NCBI GenBank assembly: GCA_030428905.1
Contig: JAUIED010000001.1
Span: 217,727-281,726 of the forward strand
Source of the DNA: Gammaproteobacteria bacterium
GTDB taxonomy: Bacteria; Pseudomonadota; Gammaproteobacteria; Pseudomonadales; Azotimanducaceae
DNA length: 64,000 nt
Direction: 5' to 3'
The notes beneath the pieces are model-generated. The model was not told the origin of the DNA, did not search any database, and saw only the letters and a program-made list of their open reading frames with translations. Shown one piece after another: positions 54,321 through 63,468 of the stretch; the first letter of the stretch is position 1; each line of letters opens with the position of its first letter. Position numbers and translations under genes: made by a program.

Positions 54321-56162
54321 TCAGGCTGCGATGTGCACGCCGCTGGCGGCGTTGGCTGGGTGCAGTACGGCGCTTGTGCGTCCGAACGGTACCTCCAGAC
54401 TCTGGCCGTGTGAAAACGCATCGCGCGCCGCTGTGAGCAGCGCATCGATTCGGCGCACGAGGCGCATGTCTTCGATGTCAGCGGCGCAGACGCGTACCGG
54501 GAGGTCGCCCACCGCAAGGTCGCGAACGGCGGCGATTGCGAGTTGCGGGGTATTGTGGAGCGTTACCCGGGCGTCCTGGCCGTCGTGGGTAACGACGGCG
54601 GCCTGTCGCAACAGGTTGGTCGCCATACCGCCGTAGGACAGAGGGTCGTCCTGCGCGGACAGCAGCGTGCCTACGTCTTCCATGGGGTTGGGCAACGGGT
54701 TCAGGAAGAGCGTTGCGCACTGAGCGTCCAGCGCGGACACCAGCCGTTGGCTGGCCCGTTCCAGCCACGGCGTGGCGTAGCGCACGCTCACCTGCTCGAA
54801 ACGCTGCAGCCAGAGCCACACCAGGGGCTCGACGTAGGTGTCTGCCTGCACGATGACGTGTTCGTCCTCGGCGAGCCGCCAACGGCCCTGGTGCAGGCTG
54901 AGCGTCAGGCTTGCGTGCACATTGCTGCGCAGCGCCGGGTCCAGAGCGCGTAACGGTCGCCGTTGCAGGGCGTCGATGCTCCAGCTCGGCTCGGCACCAA
55001 GGCGGCGGGCCGCGGTTACGCCGCGGCGAAGCAGCGACTGGGTCTTGTCGTACTCAGCGAGCGCCCGGTGCAGGCCGGCGCGTTGCGGATGACGGATCGT
55101 GTCCAATTGCGCCTCATCGTAACCCCAGCCTTGCAGCCTCTGCTGAAGGTTGTTGTGTGAAGAGAATAGCCGGGCGCGGGGCAGGATCCGCCGCACGAAT
55201 AGGTCCCGCGCGTCCGCCACGGTGAAAGAGCCGCTGCCATATTCTTCGAGGTGCTCGTAGAGCATGGCGTATGTGTCGAGCCGGCTGGCGTCACTCTCGC
55301 CGGCAACAATGAGCTGCTGGTAGCGTTGCGACAGCAGGGGGTTGTGCGGTTCGTCCAGGTAACACTCCAGCAGCGCCAATTTCATCAGCGATTTGTACGG
55401 GGTAAACCGTGCCGCCTCGATCTCGCGGCCTGCGGCGGCGGCAAGCGCGTTCGTCGAGGGCCGCTGAACCGGCCCGAAGTCGATCACGTGATCGATGAAC
55501 CGATAGTGCACGAGTTGCGCTGCCGTTTGGCGGTAGGTGTCGGCTGGTGCGCCGTCTACAAACCACCACACGGGCTCGTTGCCACCGAGCCAGATGCCGC
55601 TGCGGTAGAACTCGTCGAGCAGCATGGCGTCGTGCACGTGGTCGTTCGGGTCTTCGAAGAAGCACGGATCCACGAGAAATCCCTGCAGCTGCACGCCGAG
55701 GCTGCCGGCCCAGGCCGTGAGCGCTTCGAGTTTTGGGCGTAGTGCGGTGTGGTGGGTCGCTTCGCAGCACACCCACAGATCGATGTCGCTGTCACCGGTA
55801 TGACCGATGCTGCCGCCTGAACCCATCAGGAAAACGGCTTGGAGATCCGTCTGTTGCCGCAGGGAGCGAAGCTCGGTACCTGGTGCGATGCGGCGCAGTG
55901 CTGCCTTGGTGATGCTGTCGGGTGTGTAGCCCGGCAAGCCAAACGGTGTGTCGGCTACGTAGCCCGGCAGCGTCACATGGTTAAGGTGAAACAACGCGGG
56001 CAGGGTAGCCACCACGTCCCGTCCGGCCTCGCTGAGTTTAGCCAGCGCTGCCAGATAGCGTTCGCGGTGGTGCCAGCGGAATCGCTCCGCGCGCGCACGG
56101 AGCGCACGTCGATCCAGATCGATCGGCTGTTGCTGCTGCGTGGACAGGGGTATGGCGGCCAT
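54321..56162 (-). CDS. cyaA: Class I adenylate cyclase, short form
   Basis: A 613-residue enzyme making cAMP from ATP. The class I catalytic block is plain: AVFLMGSGGSIGHTGDSDID, with LWVC after it, supplies the Gly-Ser loop and metal-binding Asp residues; PALFHLNHVTLPGYV, EFYRSGIWLGGNEPVWW and FTPYKSLMKLALLECYL are other conserved parts. It is much shorter than E. coli CyaA (848) and lacks most of the C-terminal region linked to PTS control, so regulation probably differs. Both ends look natural. It is monocistronic, between lptM and argH on the same strand. Confidence 0.9.
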   Translation of the reverse strand: MAAIPLSTQQQQPIDLDRRALRARAERFRWHHRERYLAALAKLSEAGRDVVATLPALFHLNHVTLPGYVADTPFGLPGYTPDSITKAALRRIAPGTELRSLRQQTDLQAVFLMGSGGSIGHTGDSDIDLWVCCEATHHTALRPKLEALTAWAGSLGVQLQGFLVDPCFFEDPNDHVHDAMLLDEFYRSGIWLGGNEPVWWFVDGAPADTYRQTAAQLVHYRFIDHVIDFGPVQRPSTNALAAAAGREIEAARFTPYKSLMKLALLECYLDEPHNPLLSQRYQQLIVAGESDASRLDTYAMLYEHLEEYGSGSFTVADARDLFVRRILPRARLFSSHNNLQQRLQGWGYDEAQLDTIRHPQRAGLHRALAEYDKTQSLLRRGVTAARRLGAEPSWSIDALQRRPLRALDPALRSNVHASLTLSLHQGRWRLAEDEHVIVQADTYVEPLVWLWLQRFEQVSVRYATPWLERASQRLVSALDAQCATLFLNPLPNPMEDVGTLLSAQDDPLSYGGMATNLLRQAAVVTHDGQDARVTLHNTPQLAIAAVRDLAVGDLPVRVCAADIEDMRLVRRIDALLTAARDAFSHGQSLEVPFGRTSAVLHPANAASGVHIAA

Positions 56163-56192
56163 ACCCCAAGTGTAGAAGCTCTGCGGGTTTGG

Positions 56193-57584
56193 TCAGCCGT
56201 CGATGCGTTGCCGCGCCGCCGCTACTGCGGCGCTAACCGTGGCGGGCGCCGTGCCGCCCAGGTGTGCGCGCGCGGCGGCAGAACCTTCGGTGGTCAGCAC
56301 CTCGTATACGTCTTCGGCAACTGGCACGTTGGTATCGCCGGCCAGTTCGAGCAGGCTCAGTTCGTGCAGGTGCTTACCCTCGGCAATGGCCAGGCCCACC
56401 GCAGCGCCCACCGCGTGGTGAGCATCCCGGAACGGCAGGCCGCGCTTGACGAGGTAGTCGGCGAGATCCGTAGCGGTGGTAAAGCCGTTGATGGCCGCGG
56501 CGGCCATGACCTCGAGGTTGGGTTCGATGTTCGGCACCAGGCCGCACAGCGCGGTCAATGAACCTTTCAGCGTATCGACGGCGTCAAACAAAGGCTCTTT
56601 GTCTTCCTGGTTGTCCTTGTTGTAGGCCAGTGGCTGGCTCTTCATCAAGGTCAGCAGAGATACCAAGTGGCCGTTCACACGGCCGGTCTTGCCGCGGATG
56701 AGCTCCGGCACGTCAGGGTTCTTCTTCTGCGGCATGATGCTGGAACCGGTGCAGAAGCGGTCCGGCAGGCGCACGAAGTTGAACTGCTGCGATGCCCACA
56801 GCACCAGCTCCTCACACCAGCGGGAGAAGTGCGTCATCGTCATGCTGGCTGTCGCCGTGAATTCGATGGCGAAGTCGCGGTCGCTGACGGCGTCCAGCGA
56901 GTTCTGGCACACGCCCTCGAAACCGAGCTCCTGGGCGACGAACTCGCGGTCCAGTGGAAATGTCGAGCCGGCCAGCGCCGCTGCGCCCAGCGGTAGCTGA
57001 TTGGTTCGCTTGCGGCAGTCGCGCAGACGCGCCCGGTCACGCAGCAGCATCTCGAACCACGCCATCATGTGGTGGCCGAAGGTGATCGGCTGCGCCGGCT
57101 GCAGGTGCGTGTAGCCCGGCATGATGGTGTGCGCATGTGCGCCAGCCAGATCCGCGAGCGCGTGGAGCAGCTGGGTCATCTGCGCGTCGATCGCGTCGAT
57201 CTCGTCGCGCAGGTAGAGACGGATGTCGGTGGCCACCTGATCGTTTCGCGAGCGGCCCGTGTGCAGCTTTTTACCGGTATCACCGATGAGCGCGGTGAGG
57301 CGGCTCTCGATGTTCATGTGCACGTCTTCCAGCGCGTCGCTCCAGGTGAAGGCGCCGTCGTCGATCTCTTTGTGAATTGTCTGCAACCCGGCTACGATGC
57401 GCTCCGACTCGTCGTCGGTGAGCACACCAGCGCGTGCAAGCATGCGGGCATGGGCTATGGAGCCGCGGATGTCCTGTCGGTACATGCGTTGGTCGAAAGC
57501 GACCGATGCGGTGAATGCAACGACGAATTCGTCGGTGGCTTCCTGCAAGCGGCCGACCAGTAGCGGGTTTCGTGTGTCGCCCAT
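56193..57584 (-). CDS. argH: Argininosuccinate lyase
   Basis: A 463-residue fumarase-superfamily enzyme releasing arginine and fumarate. ATG 57584 is preferred to TTG 57611, which would add nine residues of no family character. The signature [12 protein letters not shown] holds the catalytic Ser; [26 protein letters not shown] (catalytic His) and [11 protein letters not shown] are also present. It is divergent from algZ, the arrangement found in Pseudomonas, with 64 bases between starts. Confidence 0.96.
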   Translation of the reverse strand: MGDTRNPLLVGRLQEATDEFVVAFTASVAFDQRMYRQDIRGSIAHARMLARAGVLTDDESERIVAGLQTIHKEIDDGAFTWSDALEDVHMNIESRLTALIGDTGKKLHTGRSRNDQVATDIRLYLRDEIDAIDAQMTQLLHALADLAGAHAHTIMPGYTHLQPAQPITFGHHMMAWFEMLLRDRARLRDCRKRTNQLPLGAAALAGSTFPLDREFVAQELGFEGVCQNSLDAVSDRDFAIEFTATASMTMTHFSRWCEELVLWASQQFNFVRLPDRFCTGSSIMPQKKNPDVPELIRGKTGRVNGHLVSLLTLMKSQPLAYNKDNQEDKEPLFDAVDTLKGSLTALCGLVPNIEPNLEVMAAAAINGFTTATDLADYLVKRGLPFRDAHHAVGAAVGLAIAEGKHLHELSLLELAGDTNVPVAEDVYEVLTTEGSAAARAHLGGTAPATVSAAVAAARQRIDG

Positions 57585-57648
57585 GGGATCTGACTTGAAT
57601 CGGGCGGGCAAGTATACCTAATCAAGGCGACAACATACGGAGGCGCGG

Positions 57649-58683
57649 TTGGCGGATCGGCCGCAACAGTTCGTCGTACCCAACCTGTGTACCGCCACCG
57701 CGCTGTCGCTGGTGGTACTGTTTGCACAGCTTCTGGTGCTGGTCCTTTGGGTGGCTGGCTCCGACCTCTCCTGGTTGCGCTTTGCCTTGCTGTCCTTCTA
57801 CGTGCAGTGGGTTGCGCTGACGTGTGCCGGGGCGCTGTGCCTGCTGCGCGGCTGGCTGGCAACGTTGCCTGTGGCTGCCGGCGCGCTGGTGGCGTTCGGC
57901 GTCGTCATGTTGGTGGCGTTTACCGAGAGCCTCCTGGCAGACCGACTGCTAGTTGGCTTCGATGGTGTAGCGGTGAACTGGCTGGATGTGGCGCGAAGCA
58001 GCCTCATCGCCGGCATCATCGGCGGCCTGGTGCTGCGTTACTTCTACGTGCAGCAGCGTCTGCGGGTGCAGGAGCAGGCGGAACTGCAGTCCCGTATTCA
58101 GGCGCTGCAATCGCGCATACGGCCGCACTTCCTGTTCAACAGCATGAACATCATTGCCAGCCTCATCGCCACGGACCCTGACACTGCGGAGACCGTGGTG
58201 GAGGACCTGAGTGACCTGTTTCGTGCCAGCCTCAACGACGCCGGTAATCAAGTGCCGCTGGCCGATGAACTGGACCTTTGTGAGCGCTACGTGCGCATCG
58301 AAGCCCTGCGTCTGGGTGATCGGCTGAAGATGGACTGGCAGATCGAAGGCGAGCTGGACAACGTTCGCATCCCGCTGCTGACGCTGCAGCCGCTTCTGGA
58401 AAACGCCATCTACCACGGCATACAACCGCGAGCCGACGGCGGTACCGTGCACGTTGGCGTGCAGGTGGATGACCAGCGGGTGCGGGTGCGTATCGACAAT
58501 CCGCTGCCGCAGGAGGGTGAGCGCGGCGGTTCCAGCGGAAACCGCATGGCGCTGGATAACATCCGCAGCCGGCTGCAGGTGCTGTACGGTGAACGCGCCT
58601 GGCTGACGGCCGAGGAGGCGGAGCATCGCTTCGTCACCACGTTACAATTCCCCCTGAATGAGGGAGGTTTTGCAGACCGATGA
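57649..58683 (+). CDS. algZ: AlgZ/FimS-like sensor histidine kinase
   Basis: A 344-residue LytS-type kinase beginning at TTG 57649. Four hydrophobic segments (about 15-150) are followed by the His kinase box IRPHFLFNSMNIIASLI (phosphoacceptor His) and the ATPase domain with LLTLQPLLENAIYHGI and SSGNRMALDNIRSRL. AlgZ controls AlgR, which governs twitching motility, alginate and virulence-type genes in Pseudomonas. ATGA overlap with algR. Confidence 0.92.
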   Translation: MADRPQQFVVPNLCTATALSLVVLFAQLLVLVLWVAGSDLSWLRFALLSFYVQWVALTCAGALCLLRGWLATLPVAAGALVAFGVVMLVAFTESLLADRLLVGFDGVAVNWLDVARSSLIAGIIGGLVLRYFYVQQRLRVQEQAELQSRIQALQSRIRPHFLFNSMNIIASLIATDPDTAETVVEDLSDLFRASLNDAGNQVPLADELDLCERYVRIEALRLGDRLKMDWQIEGELDNVRIPLLTLQPLLENAIYHGIQPRADGGTVHVGVQVDDQRVRVRIDNPLPQEGERGGSSGNRMALDNIRSRLQVLYGERAWLTAEEAEHRFVTTLQFPLNEGGFADR

Positions 58684-59408
58684 AAGTCATGGTGGTGGAT
58701 GACGAAGGCCTGGCGCGCGACCGCGTGCGAAGAATGCTCGATGGGCTGGAGGACCACGAATGTATCGCCGAAGCAGCGAACGGCAGCGAGGCGCTCGAGC
58801 GCATCGCCCAGACCCGGCCGGACGTGGTGCTCCTGGATATCCGTATGCCCGGCATGGATGGCCTGGAAGCAGCCGATCACATCGGCAAGCTCGAAGAGCC
58901 GCCGGCGGTGATTTTCTGCACCGCGTATGAAGAGCATGCCGTGGAGGCATTCAACCTGCAGGCCGTGGGATATCTTCTGAAGCCGGTGCGCAAGGAGCAG
59001 CTCGCTCAGGCACTGAGCAATGCGCAACGCGTCAATCGTGCGCAGCTGAGCGCCTTGTCCAACATTGACCAGGGGCGGCGCTCGCACATCAGCGCCCGTA
59101 CCCGTCGCGGCCTCGAACTGATTCCGGTGGAGGATGTGCTGTACCTGCAGGCCGACCAGAAATATGTGACCGTGCGCCACATGGAAGGCGAGACCATCGT
59201 CGATGAAACGCTCAAAGAGCTGGAAGATGAGTTCGGCGATCTGTTCGTGCGCGTGCATCGCAGCGCGCTGGTCGCCGTGCGGCACATTGCGGGCCTCGAA
59301 AAAAGCAGCGATGGGCAAGCGCAGCTGGTGCTGCGCGGCACCGACGAGCGCCTGGATATCAGCCGCCGGCATGTCGCCCACGTGCGTAAGTTTGTGAGGG
59401 CGCTGTGA
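58680..59408 (+). CDS. algR: AlgR-like LytTR response regulator
   Basis: A 242-residue regulator. The receiver domain (1-120) has the phosphorylatable Asp in DVVLLDIRMPGMDG and conserved Lys in GYLLKPVRKEQL. The LytTR DNA-binding domain (about 138-242) shows VEDVLYLQADQKYVTVRHME, FVRVHRSALVAVRHI and LDISRRHVAHVRKFV. It is coupled to algZ upstream and to hemC downstream (GTGA), the same unexpected linkage of a surface-behaviour regulator to heme genes seen in Pseudomonas. Confidence 0.94.
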   Translation: MKVMVVDDEGLARDRVRRMLDGLEDHECIAEAANGSEALERIAQTRPDVVLLDIRMPGMDGLEAADHIGKLEEPPAVIFCTAYEEHAVEAFNLQAVGYLLKPVRKEQLAQALSNAQRVNRAQLSALSNIDQGRRSHISARTRRGLELIPVEDVLYLQADQKYVTVRHMEGETIVDETLKELEDEFGDLFVRVHRSALVAVRHIAGLEKSSDGQAQLVLRGTDERLDISRRHVAHVRKFVRAL

Positions 59409-60313
59409 AGCTTGTACGTATCGCCACCCGCGAGAGCCCTCTGGCGCTGTGGCAGGCGGAGTTCATCAGCGCGCAGCTGCGCGCTCTGGAGCCTGGGATC
59501 GACGTTGAGCTCGTAAAGATGCGCACCCAGGGCGACCGCTGGCTCAGCTCGCCGCTTTCCGAAGTCGGCGGCAAGGGGCTCTTCATCAAGGAGCTGGAGC
59601 AGGCGATGCTCGATGGCCGTGCAGACGCCGCAGTGCATTCCATGAAGGACGTGCCCGCGGTCCTGCCAGACGGCTTTGTGCTGGGTGCTGTGGGGTTTCG
59701 CGATGACGTACGTGATGTGCTCGTAGGCACGAGCGACGGACTTGACGGCCTTCGTCAGGGCGCGGTGGTGGGTTCGTCCAGCCTGCGGCGGCAATCACAG
59801 CTCCTCAGCATCCGGCCCGATCTCGACGTGCGGCCCATACGTGGCAATGTCGGCACGCGGCTCGGCAAGCTCGAGGCGGGGGAGTTCGACGCCATCGTGC
59901 TCGCGGCGGCCGGGCTCCGACGGCTCGGTATCGTGCCGGATGCCTTTACAGCGCTTCCGGTGGAGCAGAGCCTACCAGCAGCCGGGCAGGCGGCGTTGGG
60001 CGTGGAGTGCCTGGCTGGGGCGAGCGGCGCGCTTGCACTCATCGAGCGGCTCAATGACCGCCTGGTATCGGAAGCAGTGCGAGCAGAGCGGTTGGTGAGC
60101 GAAGGCCTGGGCGCTGATTGCAGCATGCCCCTGGCCGCGCACGCAGAGCATACTGCCTCCGGTCTGCGGCTTCGCGCCCGTCTGGCGAGCCCCGACGGCA
60201 GCCGGGTGCTGGCGGCGGAGCACACCGCAGCCGATGCGCAGGCGGTGAGTGGCCAGGTGGTGCAGCGGCTCATTGACCAGGGGGCGAGGGACATTCTGGC
60301 AGCGCTGCAGTGA
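59405..60313 (+). CDS. hemC: Porphobilinogen deaminase
   Basis: A 302-residue enzyme polymerising four porphobilinogens into hydroxymethylbilane. It begins at GTG 59405 (KLVRIATRESPLALWQAEFI). Catalytic Asp and Arg/Lys clusters are in ADAAVHSMKDVP, SSLRRQSQLL and IRGNVGTRLGKLEAGEFDA; the cofactor-binding Cys is in GADCSMPLAAHAE. Usual length for the family. Overlaps algR and hemD by four bases each. Confidence 0.96.
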   Translation: MKLVRIATRESPLALWQAEFISAQLRALEPGIDVELVKMRTQGDRWLSSPLSEVGGKGLFIKELEQAMLDGRADAAVHSMKDVPAVLPDGFVLGAVGFRDDVRDVLVGTSDGLDGLRQGAVVGSSSLRRQSQLLSIRPDLDVRPIRGNVGTRLGKLEAGEFDAIVLAAAGLRRLGIVPDAFTALPVEQSLPAAGQAALGVECLAGASGALALIERLNDRLVSEAVRAERLVSEGLGADCSMPLAAHAEHTASGLRLRARLASPDGSRVLAAEHTAADAQAVSGQVVQRLIDQGARDILAALQ

Positions 60314-60987
60314 ATGTCTGGGTCACCCGAACCGAACCGGGATCGACTCGGCTTTCGCAGCAGTTGGTAAAGGCGGGGTATGGCGTGTACCCGGCGCCCG
60401 TGCTCTCGGTGGAGGCGTTGCCTCTCGGTGACCTGGACGGATCAGACTTTGCGCTCTGCATAGTCCTCTCAGGGCACGCGCTGCACGCAGTGCCCAGGGA
60501 TTGCGCCACGTATCTTGCGGTGGGTGAGGCCACACGACGGAGCCTCGAGGCGATGTTGGGCGTGGAAGTGCTGGTGCCTGAGGAGCAAAGCAGCGAAGGC
60601 GTGATTCGCTGGCTTTCCGCCCACAACGTACCCTCGGTGGTGCTGGTCACCGGCCGGGGCGGCCGGGGGCTCATCCAGGAAAAACTCCTAACGCTGGGTG
60701 TTCGCCATGTGGTGCGAGAGGCCTACGCGCGCAAGTTCCTGACTCCAGAGGTAAAAATTGCGCAAATCGGTGCGATAGAGGCGGCCAGTGGGGATGGTGT
60801 CAGACAGGCTGCGACGGTATGGTTCGCGGCTGGCGGCGATGCCGGTGTACCGGTGCTGGTGCCGTCCACGCGGGTCGGCGAGATCGCGGCGGATGCCGGG
60901 TTTCGCAAAGTCGTAATCTGCGCGGGCGCATCGCCGGAAGACGTATTGCAAGCGCTTGCTGCAACTGGGTTGGCGAATGACGGATAA
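60310..60987 (+). CDS. hemD: Uroporphyrinogen-III synthase
   Basis: A 225-residue HemD, starting at GTG 60310 (NVWVTRTEPGSTRLSQQL). The family is poorly conserved, but the bilobed pattern is visible: VLVTGRGGRGLIQEKLLTLG, VREAYARKF and the C-terminal VPSTRVGEIAADAGFRKVVI, CAGASPEDVLQAL. Location between hemC and hemX decides the call. It overlaps hemX by 11 bases. Confidence 0.92.
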   Translation: MNVWVTRTEPGSTRLSQQLVKAGYGVYPAPVLSVEALPLGDLDGSDFALCIVLSGHALHAVPRDCATYLAVGEATRRSLEAMLGVEVLVPEEQSSEGVIRWLSAHNVPSVVLVTGRGGRGLIQEKLLTLGVRHVVREAYARKFLTPEVKIAQIGAIEAASGDGVRQAATVWFAAGGDAGVPVLVPSTRVGEIAADAGFRKVVICAGASPEDVLQALAATGLANDG

Positions 60988-62263
60988 GAAAGACAGCGAC
61001 AATACCGGGCAACCTCTAGATGAGTCGCCCGCTGAGGCAGCGGCAAGGGAAGAGGGTACAGAGCCCGCCCCGGATGTGCCCGCCGAAGAAGAAGAGGCGT
61101 CCAAAGAGGCGGCAGTCGAGCCGGAGCCGGTTGTTGAAGCGGACACGGTGTCGCCGCCTCCGGAAAAAGAGCCACGCCGCAAAGGCGGCGTACTTGTGTG
61201 GTTGGTGCTGCTGATTGCTCTGGCGGCTTGCGGCGGTGTTGGCTACCTGTATTACGAGCTCGTGCACAAAGACCCGCACGCACCGCTTCTGGCCGAACTC
61301 GAAAGTACGGCGGCCCGTTCTGGCGACGACATCGCCGGTCTTGAGCGTAGTGTGAACGAACGGCTGGCTGCCCTGGATGGCCGGCAATCCGAAGCGCTCG
61401 ACTCGGCGCTGGCGGAGTTCGACGAGCGTATGGCTGCAGCGGAACAGGGCTTCGCTAACTCGCTGAGCCAGGTGATGAATGCAGCCCCACCCTCCGAACG
61501 GGAATGGAAGCTTGCAGAGGCGGCATACCTGCTGCGGGTGGCGAACCATCGCCTGCTCATGGAGCAGGATGCGCGGTCTGCATTAGCCATGTTGGAAGCG
61601 GCGGATCAGATCCTCGCCGAGCTCGACGACTTTACGCTGCACGTGGTGCGCGCCGCGCTCGCCGACGAGAAGATGGCGTTGAAGCGGGTTCGTGGTGCCG
61701 ATGTGCAGGGCCTGTACCTGACGATCGAGGCGATCAAGAGCCAGCTTGCGACACTGCCGATAGCGGTGCCGGAGTACCTCGCAGAAAAGCCGGAAACACC
61801 CGCTGCGCCTGCGGAAGCAGACTTCTGGCAGATCATCACCGATCGGTTTTTCTCGCTGTTCAGTTTCCGTGAAGTTGGCCGTGAAGGGCTGAGGCCGTTG
61901 CTCGCTCCGGAAGAGAGCGTGTACCTCGAGCAGAACATTCGCCTCACGTTGGAACAGGCGCAACTTGCGGTGCTCAAGCGGCATCAGGATGTGTTTGAGG
62001 CGAGTCTGACCAATGCTCGGGCATGGGTGGGTGCGTACCTCGCCGGCGATTCCCAGGATGTGCGTGACTTTGTCAGCGCCATCGATGAACTGCTGATGGT
62101 GGATCTGGAGCAGCCGTTGCCCGACATCAGCGCATCGTTTACTGCGCTGAATGACGTGCTCAGGGGCGTCGTACCATTGGACGCAGCACCGCAAGCGGCG
62201 CCCTCGCCACCTGCAGATGCGGCTGACCTGGCGCCAGCCGAGATCCCCGGGGAACAGGGATGA
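60977..62263 (+). CDS. hemX: HemX-like membrane protein of the heme operon
   Basis: A 428-residue protein. ATG 60977 is used rather than an in-frame TTG 21 bases earlier. The first ~75 residues are acidic and Pro/Glu rich, then a single transmembrane helix (GVLVWLVLLIALAACGGVGY), then a long periplasmic helical domain (AAYLLRVANHRLLMEQDARS, LRLTLEQAQLAVLKR) typical of gammaproteobacterial HemX. Despite the old annotation it lacks methyltransferase motifs; its role is unclear. Coupled to hemY by ATGA. Confidence 0.92.
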   Translation: MTDKKDSDNTGQPLDESPAEAAAREEGTEPAPDVPAEEEEASKEAAVEPEPVVEADTVSPPPEKEPRRKGGVLVWLVLLIALAACGGVGYLYYELVHKDPHAPLLAELESTAARSGDDIAGLERSVNERLAALDGRQSEALDSALAEFDERMAAAEQGFANSLSQVMNAAPPSEREWKLAEAAYLLRVANHRLLMEQDARSALAMLEAADQILAELDDFTLHVVRAALADEKMALKRVRGADVQGLYLTIEAIKSQLATLPIAVPEYLAEKPETPAAPAEADFWQIITDRFFSLFSFREVGREGLRPLLAPEESVYLEQNIRLTLEQAQLAVLKRHQDVFEASLTNARAWVGAYLAGDSQDVRDFVSAIDELLMVDLEQPLPDISASFTALNDVLRGVVPLDAAPQAAPSPPADAADLAPAEIPGEQG

Positions 62264-63468
62264 AGGTTGGTCTGATCGCGCTGCTGGCGGTTGTTCTGCT
62301 CGGCGGCCTGCTTGGTACCCTGATCGTGCAGGATCCGGGATACGTCCTCATTGCCTACGGCGACAAGGCCTGGGAGACCAGCTTGTGGTTTGCGCTGGCG
62401 GTGTTCGTGCTGATGTACGTGCTGGTGCGTCTGGTGTTTTTCACTGCTTCCCGTGTGACCGGCGGCTTTGGCGGCCTGGCGCAGTGGGCGCGTGAGCGCA
62501 AAGCACGCGCTGCGCGGAAGAAGACGGCGCAGGGATTGCTGCTGTGGGCGGAAGGCGACTGGCGTGAGTCCAGCCGATTGCTGGCAGATGCTGCACCGGC
62601 TGTGGAGTTCCCCCTGGTCAACTACCTGCACGCGGCACGTGCCGCCGATGCGCTTGGCGACGAAGCCAGGCGCGACGACATGCTCGCTGCTGCTGAGGAA
62701 AGCACGCCGGGCTCACGTTTTGCCGTAGGCCTCACCCATGCGGAACTGCTCTGCGGCCAGGGCCACTATGAGCAGGGGTTGGCGCGTTTGTTGAAGCTGC
62801 GCGGCGAAGCCAGCAGGCACCCGCTGGTACTCCGCCTTTTGCTGCAATGTTACGAAGCCCTTGGCGATTGGGAAGCGTTGCTCGAGTTGTTACCAGACGC
62901 GCAGGCGAGCAGTGCCTTGACCGAACAGGCGCTGGACAACCTGCTTGAGCGGGCCTGGACCGCGCACCTTGCCGCAGCACCCGCTGAGGAAGCGTGGAAA
63001 AATCTGCCGAAGGGCCTGAAAAAGCGGGCCGACGTTGTGGCGGTATATGCGCACGCCCTGATGCGCGACGACCAGGGAGCCCGCGCAGAGGCCATAGTGC
63101 GCCAGGCGCTCAAGGGCGACTGGTCGGAATCTCTGGTCGTTCTCTATGGCGAGATCGATGGCGGTACGCCTAAGGAGCAGCTTGCCCACGCGGAGCAGTG
63201 GCTGCGTAAACAACCGAATGATGCTGCGCTGCTGCTGACGCTCGGGCGACTTTCCATGCGCTGTGAGAGCTGGCCCAAGGCGCGCGAGTACTTTGAAACC
63301 AGCCTGCGACTGCGCCAGTCGGCGGACGTATACGGTGAGCTCGGCCGTCTGTGCATCCGTATGGGTGACGTGGAACGCGGCGGTGAGTACATGCTCAAAG
63401 CGCGTCCGGACCTGCCCGAGTTGCCGCTTCCCTCAGCGCGGAGCGTAGTCGAAGACGTCGCTGGCTAG
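62260..63468 (+). CDS. hemY: HemY-like TPR protein of the heme operon
   Basis: A 402-residue inner-membrane protein. Two N-terminal hydrophobic segments (about 3-22 and 41-65) with the motif QDPGYVLIAYGD between them define the HemY N-terminal domain; helical TPR-like repeats fill the rest (LTLGRLSMRCESWPKAREYF, YGELGRLCIRMGDVERGGEY). This is the proteobacterial HemY, unrelated to the HemY protoporphyrinogen oxidase. It ends the algZR-hemCDXY unit. Its 3' end overlaps the next gene antisense by 36 bases. Confidence 0.93.
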   Translation: MKVGLIALLAVVLLGGLLGTLIVQDPGYVLIAYGDKAWETSLWFALAVFVLMYVLVRLVFFTASRVTGGFGGLAQWARERKARAARKKTAQGLLLWAEGDWRESSRLLADAAPAVEFPLVNYLHAARAADALGDEARRDDMLAAAEESTPGSRFAVGLTHAELLCGQGHYEQGLARLLKLRGEASRHPLVLRLLLQCYEALGDWEALLELLPDAQASSALTEQALDNLLERAWTAHLAAAPAEEAWKNLPKGLKKRADVVAVYAHALMRDDQGARAEAIVRQALKGDWSESLVVLYGEIDGGTPKEQLAHAEQWLRKQPNDAALLLTLGRLSMRCESWPKAREYFETSLRLRQSADVYGELGRLCIRMGDVERGGEYMLKARPDLPELPLPSARSVVEDVAG

